Assembly (NCBI GenBank): GCA_021732995.1
Contig: JAKFWA010000119.1
Coordinates: 62,001-126,000 of the forward strand
Length of the DNA: 64,000 bases
Reading direction: 5' to 3'
Origin: Planctomycetaceae bacterium
GTDB lineage: Bacteria > Planctomycetota > Planctomycetia > Planctomycetales > Planctomycetaceae
Positions 38,197 to 46,972 of this stretch are shown here, piece after piece. The first letter of the stretch is position 1; each line of letters opens with the position of its first letter. The notes beneath the pieces are model-generated. The model searched no databases and had not been told where the DNA came from. It saw nothing but the letters and a program-made list of their open reading frames with translations. A program made the translations under genes and the position numbers.

Positions 38197-39558
38197 CTAG
38201 GCAATGACGCCATGCACGACGTTGCCTGCCAGCCCCGTCAGACGGAAGTCACGACCGGTGAATGAATACGTCAGCTTGGTGTGGTCGATGCCCATCAGAT
38301 GTAGAATCGTGGCGTGGAAGTCGTGAATGTGAACCGGGTTCTCAACGATCTTCTGGCCGTGCTCATCGGTGGCGCCATAGGCGAATCCGCCCTTCGTGCC
38401 ACCACCCGCCAGCCAGCAGGTGAACGCATCTTTGAAGTGATCTCGGCCATCCATCTGGCTCTTGGGAGCACTGGGAGTTCGTCCGAATTCCGTGCAGCAG
38501 ATCACGAGAGTTTCGTCCAGCAGGCCGCGTTGCTTCAGATCCGCGATGAGTGCGGCCATTGGGCGGTCGACGTTGCGGGAGAGTTTTTCATAGGACTTCA
38601 TATTGCTGTGGGCGTCCCAGTTACCGCTGGCGCCGGTGTCGACCAGTTCGATGAACCTCACTCCGCGTTCGCTCATGCGTCGCGCCATCAGGCATTGCCA
38701 ACCAAAATTGCGCGGCCCGTCGCGAGTGATGCCGTACATGTCGAGCGTTTCTTCGGACTCGCCAGCCAGGTCGAACACCTGAGGCGCGGTGCGTTGCAAG
38801 TCGCTTGCCGACTGGAACGAGTACATGCGAGCGTCCAGCGTCTGATCGCCGGGACGCGCATCGCGATGCCGGGCATTCATGCGCTGTAACAGTGCGAGTT
38901 CGTTGTCTTGATGTCGCGACAGCACGGCATCTGGCGTGAGATTCGGAATCGGCTCACTGGCAGGAACAATGCGAGTTCCCTGGTGGTAAGCCGGCAGGAA
39001 GTTGGAATCCCAAGGCTGAGAGCCCGCGTAAGGCAGCTTCTCGCAGAAGACGACATGCGACGGCAAGCTGGCATTCAGAGTGCCCAAGCCGTAGCTGATC
39101 CAGGCACCGATGCCGGGTAACACTCCCGCTTTGGCGCCGGAGTGCATGCTAAGCGTCGCCTCGAAGTGGTCGCCCTTGTCACCGTGCATCGATCGGATCA
39201 GGCACAGGTCGTCCGCGCACCTGCCGAGATGAGGAAACAGGTCGGTCAGTTCCAGACCGCTATCACCATAACGATGCGAGTCCCAGCGGCTGGCTGCGAG
39301 TACTCGTTCCTTGCGAACTTCTTTACCGTGATCGCGGCGCAGGGCCGGTTTCGGGTCGAAGGTATCGCAGGCTGATACCCCGCCAGTCAGGAAGAACATG
39401 ATGGCCCGCTTGGCCTTCGGAACCACGGGGGCGGGCTTGTTGGCTAGAGGGTTCAAGTCGTTGGCAGCGGACAGACTTGGCAGGCCACCGATCAGGCTTA
39501 GGCCCAGAGTGCTCGCGAGACTGGTTTGAATCGCTTGTCGCCGCGTGAAGTGAGTCAT
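38197..39558 (-). CDS. DUF1501 family protein, partner of the upstream PSD1 cytochrome gene
   Basis: 453 residues. N-terminal Tat-type leader 'TRRQAIQTSLASTLGLSLIGG'. DUF1501 motifs: 'AIMFFLTGGVSACDTFDPKP', 'LCLIRSMHGDKGDHFEAT', 'RFIELVDTGASGNWDAHSN' and 'LVICCTEFGRTPSAPKSQMDGRDHFKDAFTCWLAGGGTKGG'. The gene follows the leftward PSD1-type cytochrome gene after 125 bases. That order (PSD1, then DUF1501) is the standard planctomycete pair, and the two products are expected to work together in the periplasm on an unidentified substrate. Confidence 0.92.
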   Translation of the reverse strand: MTHFTRRQAIQTSLASTLGLSLIGGLPSLSAANDLNPLANKPAPVVPKAKRAIMFFLTGGVSACDTFDPKPALRRDHGKEVRKERVLAASRWDSHRYGDSGLELTDLFPHLGRCADDLCLIRSMHGDKGDHFEATLSMHSGAKAGVLPGIGAWISYGLGTLNASLPSHVVFCEKLPYAGSQPWDSNFLPAYHQGTRIVPASEPIPNLTPDAVLSRHQDNELALLQRMNARHRDARPGDQTLDARMYSFQSASDLQRTAPQVFDLAGESEETLDMYGITRDGPRNFGWQCLMARRMSERGVRFIELVDTGASGNWDAHSNMKSYEKLSRNVDRPMAALIADLKQRGLLDETLVICCTEFGRTPSAPKSQMDGRDHFKDAFTCWLAGGGTKGGFAYGATDEHGQKIVENPVHIHDFHATILHLMGIDHTKLTYSFTGRDFRLTGLAGNVVHGVIA

Positions 39559-39683
39559 GAATCGGTTCCGGGTTTCACGAATGCGAACTCGCCACTGTCT
39601 GCTGCCGCTAACGCTGATACGTCTGCAACAACTTCGGCGCCATTCGCCTGATAGTTCATCTCATTTAGGAAATCTGTGCCAAC

Positions 39684-41930
39684 TCAATCGACGTAAACAA
39701 ACTCGTTGCTGCTAAGCAGAGTTCGAGCGAAGCTGGTCCAGGCGATGAACGAGGCATCATCAGTTGACCGCCCTTCGCTTTGCAGAGAGGCGATTAACGC
39801 AGTCACGTATTCATTCACGTCTGCCCGTTCGGCATCAGTCACGGGACGCCCGAAAGCCAGTTCATAAGCCAATCCAATGCGCTGCTGATTGTCCGGAGAG
39901 GCAGCTAGCAATCGCTTGGCGAACGCAGTCGATTTATCGCGAATGAACGGGCTGTTCATCATCGAAAGTGCCTGCAACGCCACGGTGGAAGCCGACCTTT
40001 GATCTGTCGACTTGTTGGTGTCGGGGCCGTCGTACAAAGCGATGAAGGGGTGCTTGGCGAGTCGACCCGTCATCAGGTAGACCGAACGGCGATTGTGGTC
40101 GAACACCTCGGTGAACGGCGTGCTCTGTGTGTAGTTCAGCTTGTCTGACGGCTTGAAGGGATGCCTGCCGCCAGTGCCTGCTTCCAAGGTGCCGCTGACC
40201 GACAGGATCGAGTCGCGTAGCGTCTCGGCGTCCATGCGCTGGCGGTCAAATCGCCAGCGATAGACGTTGGCTTCATCGCGAGTCACGTTGTCTGCAGAGT
40301 GGTCGGTGCCCAATTGATAGACGGCCGACAGCATGATTTGCTTGTGCAGCCGCTTGATGGACCAGCCCTGAGTTTGAAATTCGTGCGCCAGCCAATCCAG
40401 CAGTTCGGGATGCGATGGCGGCGGCGCCTGCTTGCCAAAGCTGCTGGTCGTCGGCACAAGTCCGCGCCCGAAGTGATAATGCCACAGGCGATTGACCAGG
40501 ACGCGGGCCGTCAGCGGATTCGTTTCCGAGGCCAGCCACTGCGCGAGTTCCAAACGTCCGCTTTGCCCATCCGGGATCGTGGCCGGCCCCGGTGTAATCA
40601 CGCTGAGAAAGCCGCGTTTCACAACCGGACCGCGTTTACCGCGATCACCACCGATCAGGATGGGCGAATCGCCGATGCCTTCTTTCTTGTCGATTACCGC
40701 CCAGGCGACCGCGGATTCGTAGGTGGACTTCACTTCTTCTGAGACTTTAATCGGAACGAAGTCGGCGCGTTCCTTCTGATGTTCGGTGCCAGCATGGGGA
40801 TAGAGGGTGTTGTTGAAGTAGCCGTAGAGTCCGTAGTAGTCATCGGTCGTGATCGGATCTAACTTGTGGTGATGGCAGCGGGCGCAGCCGAGCGTCAGAC
40901 CGAGGACCGAACGGCCAATAGTGTCGATCGAGTCATCAAGGATGAGGTCATATTCAGCGTTGCGTGAATTACCATAGCGGCGGGACAACGCGATGTAGCC
41001 CGTCGCAATGATCTTTTCGTAGTTGCGAGGATCGTCCGGCGTTTGCTTTGCGACCAGATCACCTGCGATCTGCTCGATGAGAAACTGGTCGTACGGCATG
41101 TCGCGATTGAAGGCGGCGATGACGTAATCGCGATAGTAGCGTGCCTCGGGGATCGGCATATCGGTGCCATCCCCGCTCGTGTCTGCATAGCGGGCCAGGT
41201 CCAGCCAGTGTCGGCCCCAACGCTCGCCATAAGCCTGAGACGCCAGCAGACGATCTACCGCTTTTTCGAACGCCTGCGGTGTTTCGTCGGCAAGGAACGC
41301 TGACATCTCTTCCGGAGTCGGGGGCAGGCCGGTCAAGTCAAGGGTGGCGCGTCTCAACAATGTTCGCTTGTCTGCCGGGGCAACCGGTTGAAGCTGCTGC
41401 TGTTCGAGCTTTGCTTTGATGAATCTGTCGATGTCAGTGCGGCACCAGGCGGCATCCTTTACTAGCGGAGGAGCGACTTGCTTCACAGGTTGAAACGACC
41501 AATGCGCGGCGTCCGCTTTGTCGGATGAGCTTTCAACGGCCGGGCGTTCTGCTGAGGCTGGCCAGACGGCTCCATCCTGAATCCAGCGGCGAAAGTCGGC
41601 GATGGCTTCGGGCTTCAGAGCTTCGTCCGGCGGCATGCGTTTGCCACTATCGGTCGATTCCAGTCGCTTGAGGAGTTCGCTGGCTTCGGGCTTTCCAATC
41701 ACCAGAGCTGCGCCGTTCGCGCCGCCCTTCAAGACGTCCGCGCGGCTGTCGATCCGGAAGTCACCTTCCGGAGTCTTACCTGAATGGCATTCGGCGCATT
41801 GCTTCACCAACACGGGGCGAATGCGGGTTTCAAAGAAGTCAGTTTTGTCGTCGGCAGAGGAAACATTTCCAGCAACGACAGCGGCGACGGCACTGATCAC
41901 GAACGCTGACCAGACTCGGTTTAACGGCAT
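39684..41930 (-). CDS. PSD1-type secreted cytochrome c with DUF1549 and DUF1553 domains
   Basis: 748 residues from the ATG at 41930; a TTG at 41960 would add ten residues before the signal peptide and is less likely. After the signal peptide (about 1-26) comes a planctomycete-type cytochrome c domain with heme motif CAECH (45-49) and a likely distal Met in 'GKRMPPDEAL'. DUF1549 follows ('IDRFIKAKLEQQQLQPVAPADKRTLLRRATLDLTGLPPTPEE', 'YGERWGRHWLDLARYADT'). DUF1553 lies in the C-terminal half ('LARVLVNRLWHYHFGRGLV'-type motif, 'HPELLDWLAHEFQTQGWSIKRLHK'). It is a predicted periplasmic redox protein; the reaction is unknown. It forms an operon with the DUF1501 gene downstream. Confidence 0.92.
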   Translation of the reverse strand: MPLNRVWSAFVISAVAAVVAGNVSSADDKTDFFETRIRPVLVKQCAECHSGKTPEGDFRIDSRADVLKGGANGAALVIGKPEASELLKRLESTDSGKRMPPDEALKPEAIADFRRWIQDGAVWPASAERPAVESSSDKADAAHWSFQPVKQVAPPLVKDAAWCRTDIDRFIKAKLEQQQLQPVAPADKRTLLRRATLDLTGLPPTPEEMSAFLADETPQAFEKAVDRLLASQAYGERWGRHWLDLARYADTSGDGTDMPIPEARYYRDYVIAAFNRDMPYDQFLIEQIAGDLVAKQTPDDPRNYEKIIATGYIALSRRYGNSRNAEYDLILDDSIDTIGRSVLGLTLGCARCHHHKLDPITTDDYYGLYGYFNNTLYPHAGTEHQKERADFVPIKVSEEVKSTYESAVAWAVIDKKEGIGDSPILIGGDRGKRGPVVKRGFLSVITPGPATIPDGQSGRLELAQWLASETNPLTARVLVNRLWHYHFGRGLVPTTSSFGKQAPPPSHPELLDWLAHEFQTQGWSIKRLHKQIMLSAVYQLGTDHSADNVTRDEANVYRWRFDRQRMDAETLRDSILSVSGTLEAGTGGRHPFKPSDKLNYTQSTPFTEVFDHNRRSVYLMTGRLAKHPFIALYDGPDTNKSTDQRSASTVALQALSMMNSPFIRDKSTAFAKRLLAASPDNQQRIGLAYELAFGRPVTDAERADVNEYVTALIASLQSEGRSTDDASFIAWTSFARTLLSSNEFVYVD

Positions 41931-42096
41931 AGCTCGCACCAAGAGGACACAGGCGGGCAATCGGCAATTCAGCTTGCAGATTGTTCAGGCAAGATGACTG
42001 GCGGGATCGCTACGAAGCAGCAACAAATTACCCGCGAATCGGCCGGAGATAAACCCGTCTGGCCACTTGGACGGACCAATGTCACAGAACCGTCAA

Positions 42097-43251
42097 CTAG
42101 GCTGTCTGGTTCATGAAGGGCCGCTCGACATAGCGATGGAACAACCACGCCGGTGGAATTGCCAGTGCGATGCAGGCGGGCACGACAATCAGGGCAACCT
42201 GATCATCCGAATGCAGGCCGAAGTGAGCCATCAGGCAGGCGAGGACAACGACCAGCAAGTAGTGGGTCAGATAGATGCTGTAAGACATGCTGCCGCAGAT
42301 CGCGATCGGACGAATCAGCTTGAGTGACGCGAACCACTTGTCCCACCGCTTCATGGCGATCAGGACTATTGCAAAGCCGCTGGAAATGATGACGTATTCA
42401 TCAAGATGCCGCTCAAAGTGCACCGTTTGCAGGCGGCGATCAAGCACCGCATAAGCCATCGCGGATAACAGCACTCCACACGAAATCGCGACCGACTTGC
42501 GCGTGCCATAATTCACGCAGTGGTAAACCAGAATTCCCGCCGAGAACAGCAGCCAGTGGCCGTCAAAAAAGAACCCGTGCGTTTCAATGCCAACTGACCG
42601 GAACACGTGCCGGCAGACGATCGTCAACGCGGCGATGACCGCAGACGCCAGGAAGAAACGTCGAGCTGAGAACACCAGCATCAGGCCAGCCAGAGCGTAG
42701 AACTGTTCCTCGTAACACAGAGTCCATGTGTTGGCCATGATATAGGTCGCGTCCTTGCTGCCCACAAACAAATGCAACCACGACTCGGACGCGGTGATGT
42801 TGCCCAACCAGGTCCAGAACGAGAATTCGGCGAGGTGCGGCAGTTGTTCGCAACGCTGATTCAGCAGGTCGATGGATCGCATCACGACGCTGAACGTGAC
42901 AGCGATCGCCGCCATGATCCACAGCGGCGGATAGATACGCCGCATGCGGCGGACGAAGTAACTGCTCAGCGAATGCGGTTTGCGTCGCAGAGAATCAATG
43001 CTGCCAGCGATGCAATAGCCGCTGACCACGAAGAACATCGGCACGCCGATCCACATCAAGCTGATCAGCTTCACCGTCCAACCGCCAATCGACCACGAAT
43101 CCACGTTGCGCGGGTCCAGCAGATGATCGGCATAGAACGTAGCGTGGTAAGCCAGCAACATCAGGCAGGCCACTCCGCGCCAAAAGTCGAACGACAGATA
43201 ACGAGTATCCGCAGGCTTGGGTGGCAGCGTGGCGAGTTCTTCTTGAGTCAT
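42097..43251 (-). CDS. Acyltransferase 3 family membrane protein
   Basis: 384 residues from the ATG at 43251; an ATG at 43272 and a more distant start at 43461 are also in frame but lack conserved sequence. About ten membrane helices. The OafA/YrhL signature region 'RYLSFDFWRGVACLMLLAYHATF' includes the active-site histidine. Further motifs are 'MWIGVPMFFVVSGYCIAGS', 'RRMRRIYPPLW' and 'YVERPF' near the C-terminus. Such proteins transfer acyl groups onto extracytoplasmic sugars, lipids or polysaccharides. The acceptor is unknown. The gene is divergent from the chorismate mutase gene. Confidence 0.9.
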   Translation of the reverse strand: MTQEELATLPPKPADTRYLSFDFWRGVACLMLLAYHATFYADHLLDPRNVDSWSIGGWTVKLISLMWIGVPMFFVVSGYCIAGSIDSLRRKPHSLSSYFVRRMRRIYPPLWIMAAIAVTFSVVMRSIDLLNQRCEQLPHLAEFSFWTWLGNITASESWLHLFVGSKDATYIMANTWTLCYEEQFYALAGLMLVFSARRFFLASAVIAALTIVCRHVFRSVGIETHGFFFDGHWLLFSAGILVYHCVNYGTRKSVAISCGVLLSAMAYAVLDRRLQTVHFERHLDEYVIISSGFAIVLIAMKRWDKWFASLKLIRPIAICGSMSYSIYLTHYLLVVVLACLMAHFGLHSDDQVALIVVPACIALAIPPAWLFHRYVERPFMNQTA

Positions 43252-43561
43252 GGCGGATTCCGAACGAATCATCCCGTAGAACCACGGTTGGTCGAAAAAC
43301 AGGCGTACGGGCGCTGGTGTGCAATACAGACTGAAATATGGCCCGCCGCTCAGGAACGACTGGCTTAAACGCTTTGAGGCCACGATTCTCGGTGAAGTCG
43401 AGCCAGCGCCTGTCACGAAGTCCGAACAGAACGCATGACCTGACATCCGCTTTGCGAACAAACGAACTCCTCACGGGCTGTGATTTAGGGTACGACTTAC
43501 GTTATTCATCATTCATCCCGCCCCGGACGTTTCGTCCGCCCTGCCCCGCCAAAGAAGTTGT
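43252..43561. other. Divergent intergenic region
   Basis: Separates the acyltransferase 3 gene and the chorismate mutase gene. The acyltransferase frame stays open back to 43461, but no conserved or hydrophobic sequence is encoded there. I see no RNA gene or clear promoter box. Confidence 0.4.
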
Positions 43562-44188
43562 GTGATGTTTCGGCCTCTCTTCTCGGTATTTCTGTTATTG
43601 ATCCCACTCGGCGGCGTTGGATGTTGCCGAAATGCATCATCACCCGCCGAACCGGTTTCGCCCGCTGTTTCCAATTCCAAAGCTCCCGCTGCTCCGAATG
43701 AACTTTTTGAAGTTACAGAGCAGTTGGCTGAATTGATTCAGCAGCGTCTGGCTCTGATGCCTGACGTGGCGCGATCCAAGTGGCAGGTATCGCTACCGGT
43801 TTCCGTTCCGGAGCGTGAGGCCGCACTCCTCAAAGACCTGGTGGCGGAGGCTACTCAAAGCGGCATCTCTGCAGAGTTCGCTCAGCGTTTCTTTGACGCT
43901 CAGTTTGCGGCTTCGCGCGCGGTGCAGCAGCAATTGTTCGATGAATGGAACGCTGCCGCTCCGAAACCAGTCTTTGAGAATACCAGAGACCTCAGCAACG
44001 AGTTGCGCCCTGAGATCACGCGCATCAGCACCCAGATGTTGCCGCTATTAGCCAAGTTGGAATCTGTGCTGTCTGAGCAGGTCACGACGCAATTGCTGCA
44101 GTCGCAATTCGCCCGACTGTCGATGGAGTCAAAAAACGCAACGGCGCTCAAGCTGGCGTTTGCTCCGCTGCTACCAGCCGCCGAGTGA
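43562..44188 (+). CDS. Secreted chorismate mutase, AroQ-gamma type
   Basis: 208 residues. A hydrophobic leader (about 1-20) ends 'GVGCC', a possible but weak lipoprotein site. Residues 47-130 match the periplasmic AroQ class (*AroQ, as in Mycobacterium tuberculosis Rv1885c). The catalytic set lines up: R62 ('QQRLALM'), K73 ('RSKW'), R85-E86 ('EREAAL'), S118 and Q122 ('AASRAVQQQ'), then 'FDEW'. The second half is helical, as in two-repeat gamma enzymes. It converts chorismate to prephenate. The export signal is odd because the substrate is cytoplasmic. No aromatic-biosynthesis genes are nearby, and the stop is five bases from the convergent rdgB stop. Confidence 0.82.
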   Translation: MMFRPLFSVFLLLIPLGGVGCCRNASSPAEPVSPAVSNSKAPAAPNELFEVTEQLAELIQQRLALMPDVARSKWQVSLPVSVPEREAALLKDLVAEATQSGISAEFAQRFFDAQFAASRAVQQQLFDEWNAAAPKPVFENTRDLSNELRPEITRISTQMLPLLAKLESVLSEQVTTQLLQSQFARLSMESKNATALKLAFAPLLPAAE

Positions 44189-44193
44189 GTAAC

Positions 44194-44790
44194 CTAAAGC
44201 TTTAAGAGCTCAGGAATCAGGCGCTGGAAAGCTCGCGCGCGATGGCTGAGTTGTGATTTCACGAGCAGGCTCAATTCGCCGAACGTGCAGTGATACTCGG
44301 GGACCAGGAACAGCGGGTCATACCCAAACCCCTGTACTCCGCGCCGGTCGTTGATGATGCGACCGCGGCAAGAGCATTCGACATTCAGGCAGATCAAACC
44401 CGTTGGATTGGCTACGGCCAAATGACAGACGAAGCCGGCGCCACGCCGATCTTCCGGAACGTCTTTCAGTTCATCCAGCAGCTTGGCGTTGTTGTCGGCA
44501 TCGGTACAACCGGGACCGGCATAACGAGCTGAGTAGACTCCTGGTCGACCGCCGAGCGCGTCCACCATCAGTCCACTGTCATCGGCAATCGCCCATTCGC
44601 CGGTTGCGAGCGCCGCATGCGTGGCTTTGATCGCCGCGTTTTCGGCAAAGGTGGCTCCCGTTTCTTCAACTGGCCCGGCGTTGGGATACTGGTCGAGGCC
44701 CAGTAGTTCGAAGCCATGAGGCGTCAGTAGAGGGGACATCTCGCGCACCTTCTTGGCGTTGCGAGTAGCGAGCACAAAGCGGCTGATCAT
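44194..44790 (-). CDS. rdgB: XTP/dITP diphosphatase (RdgB/HAM1 family)
   Basis: 198 residues, the usual family length. Conserved blocks: 'FVLATRNAKKVREM' at the N-terminus, 'ETGATFAENAAIKA', 'AIADDSGLMVDALGGRPGVYSARYAG', 'GFGYDPLFLVPE' and 'SHRARAF' near the C-terminus. The enzyme hydrolyses non-canonical purine triphosphates (ITP, dITP, XTP) to monophosphates, preventing their incorporation into DNA. Cytoplasmic. It lies 36 bases downstream of the macB-like gene on the same strand, with a small terminator-like hairpin overlapping that gene's stop. Confidence 0.95.
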   Translation of the reverse strand: MISRFVLATRNAKKVREMSPLLTPHGFELLGLDQYPNAGPVEETGATFAENAAIKATHAALATGEWAIADDSGLMVDALGGRPGVYSARYAGPGCTDADNNAKLLDELKDVPEDRRGAGFVCHLAVANPTGLICLNVECSCRGRIINDRRGVQGFGYDPLFLVPEYHCTFGELSLLVKSQLSHRARAFQRLIPELLKL

Positions 44791-44815
44791 GATGTTCAGA
44801 TTGAGAGCGGGAGCG

Positions 44816-44832
44816 AAAAGCCTGTGTCAGGC
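44816..44832 (-). terminator. Short hairpin with T-run at the end of macB-like gene
   Basis: On the leftward strand GCCTG-ACA-CAGGC (44832 to 44820) forms a five-pair stem with a three-base loop, followed by TTTT (44819-44816). It overlaps the macB stop codon at 44827-44829. The stem is short, so this may be only a weak terminator or attenuate readthrough into rdgB. Confidence 0.4.
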
Positions 44833-46950
44833 GACGTGACGCAGAGCATCAATCGGATTCATCTGAGCCGCGCGGCGAGCTGGGTAAATGCCGAAGATCA
44901 GTCCCACCATCATAGAAATGCCAAACGCTACTGGAATGGACCATGGAATCACGATGGGTTCGACGCTCTGCACGGTGTCAGGCAGCGACTTCATCATCTC
45001 GGGCATGATTTTGTTGATGAACCATCGCAGCGTGTTGACGAAAGGTCCGCACGCGAAGCCACCGATGATGCCCGTGATACCGCCCGCGATGGACAGCAGG
45101 ATGGTTTCGATGACGAACTGGCGTGTGATGTCATGACGCCGTGCGCCGAGTGCGCGGCGGATGCCAATCTCCCGCGTGCGCTCGGTCACCGTGGCCAGCA
45201 TGATGTTCATGATGCCGATGCCGCCGACGACCAGCGAGATCGCCGCGATGAGTCCCATCATGCCCATGAACATCAGGCGGGTGTTACGGGCCTGCTCCAG
45301 CAACTCCATCGGCACTGCGATCTGGTAATCCTCGTACATGTGAGTTCGTTCCAGGGCGACTCGCACGGCCTCGCTGGTAGGGAGAGCATCCTCTTGCTGT
45401 TTCAAGCGTAGCGTGATCTGAGACAAGCCGCGTCCACCGTTGTTGCCGGTGGTCGCTGAGTCGCCGTAGCGGACGAAGAAGGTCTCCAGTGGAACGTAGA
45501 CGTTGTCGGAAAAGTCCTGAGTGCGGCCTTTCGATTTGACGCTCTGCAACTCGGAGCGCGGAGCGACGATGCCCACAATCCGGTAGAACGAATCAACAAC
45601 TCGAATGGACTTGCCAAGCGGGTCTTCATGTGGAAACAGGGCGTCTGAAATCTCCTGAGCGAGAACGCAGACTTTCGCTTTTTCGTCGTTGTCGACCGCA
45701 GTCAGGAACCGACCACGCACGACTCGCAGCATATAGAGTTCACGGTACTCCGGAGTGCAGGCATTGACTTCACCTCGCACCAGTCGATTGGAATAGCGGA
45801 AGTCGAGTCCGTTGCGGCGGGTGAAGGCAACGACGGAGTCCACCGAAGGCAGCGGCGTCAGCACGGGAAGATCTTCTTCCGTGAGCCCGTAGGTGCCGAC
45901 TCGGCCCTTCGTTTGTTCCGTCGGTGGTCGCGAAGTGGTGATGATGATGTTCTTCGCGCCGAGTTCTGCGATCTGAGCCTGCGCTTTGCTGGCAATGCCC
46001 TCACCGATTGCCAGCAGCCAGATCACGCTGGCGACGCCGATGAAGATACCCAGCACCGTTAGCAAAGAACGCAGCGGGTGCATCAGCAAGCTCTTCGCAC
46101 CGACGCGAATGTCACGCAGGCGAAACAAAGCCGAACGGCGATTTTTCCTCTTGCCTTGAGTTTGTAGCTGCGGGGACGAGTGACGCTCTGTCGCAGGTTG
46201 GCGAACGCGGACGTCAGACTCAACCACTCCGTCGCGCAGGCGAATGATTCGGCGAGCACGTCGAGCAACGTCCTCTTCGTGCGTCACCATCACAATGGTG
46301 GTGCCGCTGTTGTTGAGGTCGTCGAAGAGATCCAGAATTTCCAGCGTGGTAACAGAGTCCAGGTTACCGGTTGCTTCGTCGGCCAGGATGAAACGCGGAT
46401 TGTTGACCAGACTGCGCGCGATGCCTGCCCGCTGCTGCTGACCACCTGAAAGTTGATTCGGTCGATGATCGGTACGGTGAGACAAGCCGACTGTTTCGGC
46501 CAGCTCCTGGCAGCGGGCTCGATCTGCCGCTGTACCCCCGCCGAGGTATGCCAGTGGCGCTTCGATGTTCTCGAGCACGGACAGTTGCTGAATCAGGTTG
46601 TAGGCCTGAAACACGAAGCCAATGCGCTCGGCGCGAATCGCCGAAAGCTCGTCGTCGGTCAGCTTTGCGACATCTTGATCGCCGATGATGTATTCACCGG
46701 ACGTCGGCTGATCGAGGCATCCCAGCAGGTTCAGCAGCGTACTTTTACCGGAACCCGACGGTCCCATGATGGCAACATAGTCGCCTTCCGGGACATCGAA
46801 ATTCACGCCCTTCAGCACGCGAACCGACTCGCTGCCCAGCGCGTAGTCTTTGCCGAGATTGCGGATTCTCAGCGCCGGCAGTTCCGACGACTGCGTCTGC
46901 GGCACTGGGATGTCTTCAGTGGCCAGCACGGGAGACTCGATTAACGACAC
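44827..46950 (-). CDS. MacB-like ABC transporter, fused ATPase and permease
   Basis: 707 residues from the GTG at 46950, which has GGAG about eight bases upstream; longer starts would overlap the macA-like gene. The N-terminal ATPase domain has Walker A 'GPSGSGKST', signature 'LSGGQQQRAGIARSL' and Walker B 'FILADEATGNLDS'. The permease part shows the first helix near 'LLTVLGIFIGVASVIWLLAIG', a large MacB-type periplasmic domain, then three helices of FtsX type ('MMGLIAAISLVVGGIGIMNIMLATVTERTREIGIRRALGARR'). It works with the adaptor encoded 22 bases upstream to export peptides, lipids or toxins across the envelope. No TolC-like outer-membrane gene is visible in the window. Confidence 0.92.
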   Translation of the reverse strand: MSLIESPVLATEDIPVPQTQSSELPALRIRNLGKDYALGSESVRVLKGVNFDVPEGDYVAIMGPSGSGKSTLLNLLGCLDQPTSGEYIIGDQDVAKLTDDELSAIRAERIGFVFQAYNLIQQLSVLENIEAPLAYLGGGTAADRARCQELAETVGLSHRTDHRPNQLSGGQQQRAGIARSLVNNPRFILADEATGNLDSVTTLEILDLFDDLNNSGTTIVMVTHEEDVARRARRIIRLRDGVVESDVRVRQPATERHSSPQLQTQGKRKNRRSALFRLRDIRVGAKSLLMHPLRSLLTVLGIFIGVASVIWLLAIGEGIASKAQAQIAELGAKNIIITTSRPPTEQTKGRVGTYGLTEEDLPVLTPLPSVDSVVAFTRRNGLDFRYSNRLVRGEVNACTPEYRELYMLRVVRGRFLTAVDNDEKAKVCVLAQEISDALFPHEDPLGKSIRVVDSFYRIVGIVAPRSELQSVKSKGRTQDFSDNVYVPLETFFVRYGDSATTGNNGGRGLSQITLRLKQQEDALPTSEAVRVALERTHMYEDYQIAVPMELLEQARNTRLMFMGMMGLIAAISLVVGGIGIMNIMLATVTERTREIGIRRALGARRHDITRQFVIETILLSIAGGITGIIGGFACGPFVNTLRWFINKIMPEMMKSLPDTVQSVEPIVIPWSIPVAFGISMMVGLIFGIYPARRAAQMNPIDALRHVA

Positions 46951-46972
46951 AACAAGCTCCGCAACAAGAACG

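Noticed and set aside
44824-45411. Long open frame antisense to the macB-like gene
   Set aside because: It is a shadow of the conserved permease domain on the other strand; its composition (His/Asp/Arg-rich) is typical of antisense frames in GC-rich genes.
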